A stretch of DNA of 6,246 nt from Nitrososphaerota archaeon (lineage in GTDB: Archaea; Thermoproteota; Nitrososphaeria; Nitrososphaerales; CADDZS01), in assembly GCA_013288145.1 (NCBI GenBank), contig JABDCJ010000075.1:3256-9501 (forward strand), read 5' to 3'. The notes beneath the pieces were generated by a model. The model was not told where the DNA came from and did not search any database. It saw nothing but the letters and a program-made list of their open reading frames with translations. Position 1 is the stretch's first letter. Every line of letters starts with the position of its first letter. This document shows, in pieces, positions 5,816 through 6,246 of this stretch. The position numbers were made by a program, and so were the translations under genes.

Positions 5816-6246
5816 TCAATTTCCGGTAAAGTTTGCCTTTCTCTTTTCCAGGAATGCCCTAATTCCTTCGTCGTGGTCCGCTGTCACTCCTGCAACTTCT
5901 TGGATCTGCGCCTCGTACTCAAGAGCCTGATCAAAGTCGAGAGAGAGCGCCCTGTGCATCGCGCGCTTGGCAAGTCCGAGCCCTTTTGGACCGCTGGCTA
6001 GTTTTTCTGCAAGAATTCTAGTTTCGGTCTCCAGCAGTGCTAGCGGCACAACTTTTGTTACCACGCCTAGCCTTTCTGCTTCTTTCGCATCTATTCCTTC
6101 GCCGGTAAATGCGAGCTCCATCGCCTTTGTCAACCCGAGAAGCCGCGTCATGGTGTAAGTGGCTCCAGTATCTGGAACGAGCCCAACACCCGCAAAAGCC
6201 TCGTAAAATTTAGCGCTCTCGCTCATAATCCGGAGATCGCATGCAA
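5816..6246 (-). CDS. Enoyl-CoA hydratase/isomerase family protein, PaaG-like (N-terminus beyond right edge)
   Basis: The frame is open through the right edge, so an ATG at 6224-6226 is an internal methionine and not the start: the codons before it read ACDLRI, the conserved crotonase ACDLRIA-type segment. The 142 visible residues are about the C-terminal half of a family normally near 260. Crotonase features are AKFYEAF 11-17, GLVPDTGATY 21-30, TRLLGLTKAMELAFTG 32-47 and the C-terminal FLEKRKANF. The position of the second catalytic glutamate of enoyl-CoA hydratase (PEI) is F17, while D25 sits in the VPD motif, where PaaG-type 1,2-epoxyphenylacetyl-CoA isomerases carry their catalytic aspartate. 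The C-terminal YEAQIQEVAGVTADHDEGIRAF also resembles PaaG. Expected role: isomerising or hydrating an acyl-CoA ring or chain intermediate. A 162-bp gap with its own promoter separates it from the diiron gene. Family secure; PaaG-like specificity inferred from half a protein. Confidence 0.88.
   Translation of the reverse strand, partial: ACDLRIMSESAKFYEAFAGVGLVPDTGATYTMTRLLGLTKAMELAFTGEGIDAKEAERLGVVTKVVPLALLETETRILAEKLASGPKGLGLAKRAMHRALSLDFDQALEYEAQIQEVAGVTADHDEGIRAFLEKRKANFTGN

Noticed and set aside
5816..6226. Treating the ATG at 6224-6226 as the start of a short 136-residue hydratase.
   Set aside because: The frame stays open upstream to the window edge and encodes the conserved ACDLRI segment, so the gene is cut by the window and not truncated in the genome.

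Overview
The window looks archaeal, and every gene I can support lies on the minus strand. Three things point to archaea. The phosphoribosyl-pyrophosphate synthetase is short and starts almost directly at its GPAS motif, as in archaeal enzymes. A partial THUMP/Trm-G10-type tRNA methyltransferase follows it. TATA-type promoter elements (TTTTTATAA, CTTTTATC) sit close to starts that lack a clear Shine-Dalgarno sequence. By resemblance from memory, the proteins fit the Thermoproteota, in the broad Nitrososphaeria/Bathyarchaeia sense, but no rRNA or marker gene is present to settle the lineage. Base composition is close to balanced, and the intergenic gaps are more AT-rich.

In transcription order (right to left) the layout is as follows. 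A PaaG-like enoyl-CoA hydratase/isomerase enters from the right edge (5816-6246, N-terminus missing). A 162-bp gap follows that carries a good TATA-box candidate and a cluster of GATC-containing palindromes. A two-gene unit comes next: a ferritin-like carboxylate-bridged diiron protein (4640-5653), then 21 bp later a PcaF/PaaJ-type 3-oxoadipyl-CoA thiolase (3410-4618). After a 140-bp AT-rich gap comes a glycogen debranching enzyme of the amylo-alpha-1,6-glucosidase type (1284-3269, TTG start). Ribose-phosphate pyrophosphokinase follows (338-1219 or 338-1240) with its own TATA box. The N-terminal third or so of a tRNA (guanine-10-N2)-methyltransferase (1-283) runs off the left edge.

The left half is ordinary housekeeping: PRPP supply, tRNA modification and storage-polysaccharide turnover. 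The right half is the interesting part. A PaaG-like isomerase, an unassigned diiron oxygenase-like protein and a PcaF/PaaJ-like thiolase sit together. In bacteria the last two CoA-handling families act after ring epoxidation of phenylacetyl-CoA (or at the end of the beta-ketoadipate pathway). The ring oxygenase expected alongside them, PaaABCDE or BoxB, is not here; a single diiron protein of a different type is. I infer, without proof, that this may be part of an archaeal aerobic pathway for aromatic or fatty acyl-CoA that uses its own oxygenase.

The longest gene-free stretches are 5654-5815 and 3270-3409. I saw no RNA gene, CRISPR array, insertion sequence or integration site.
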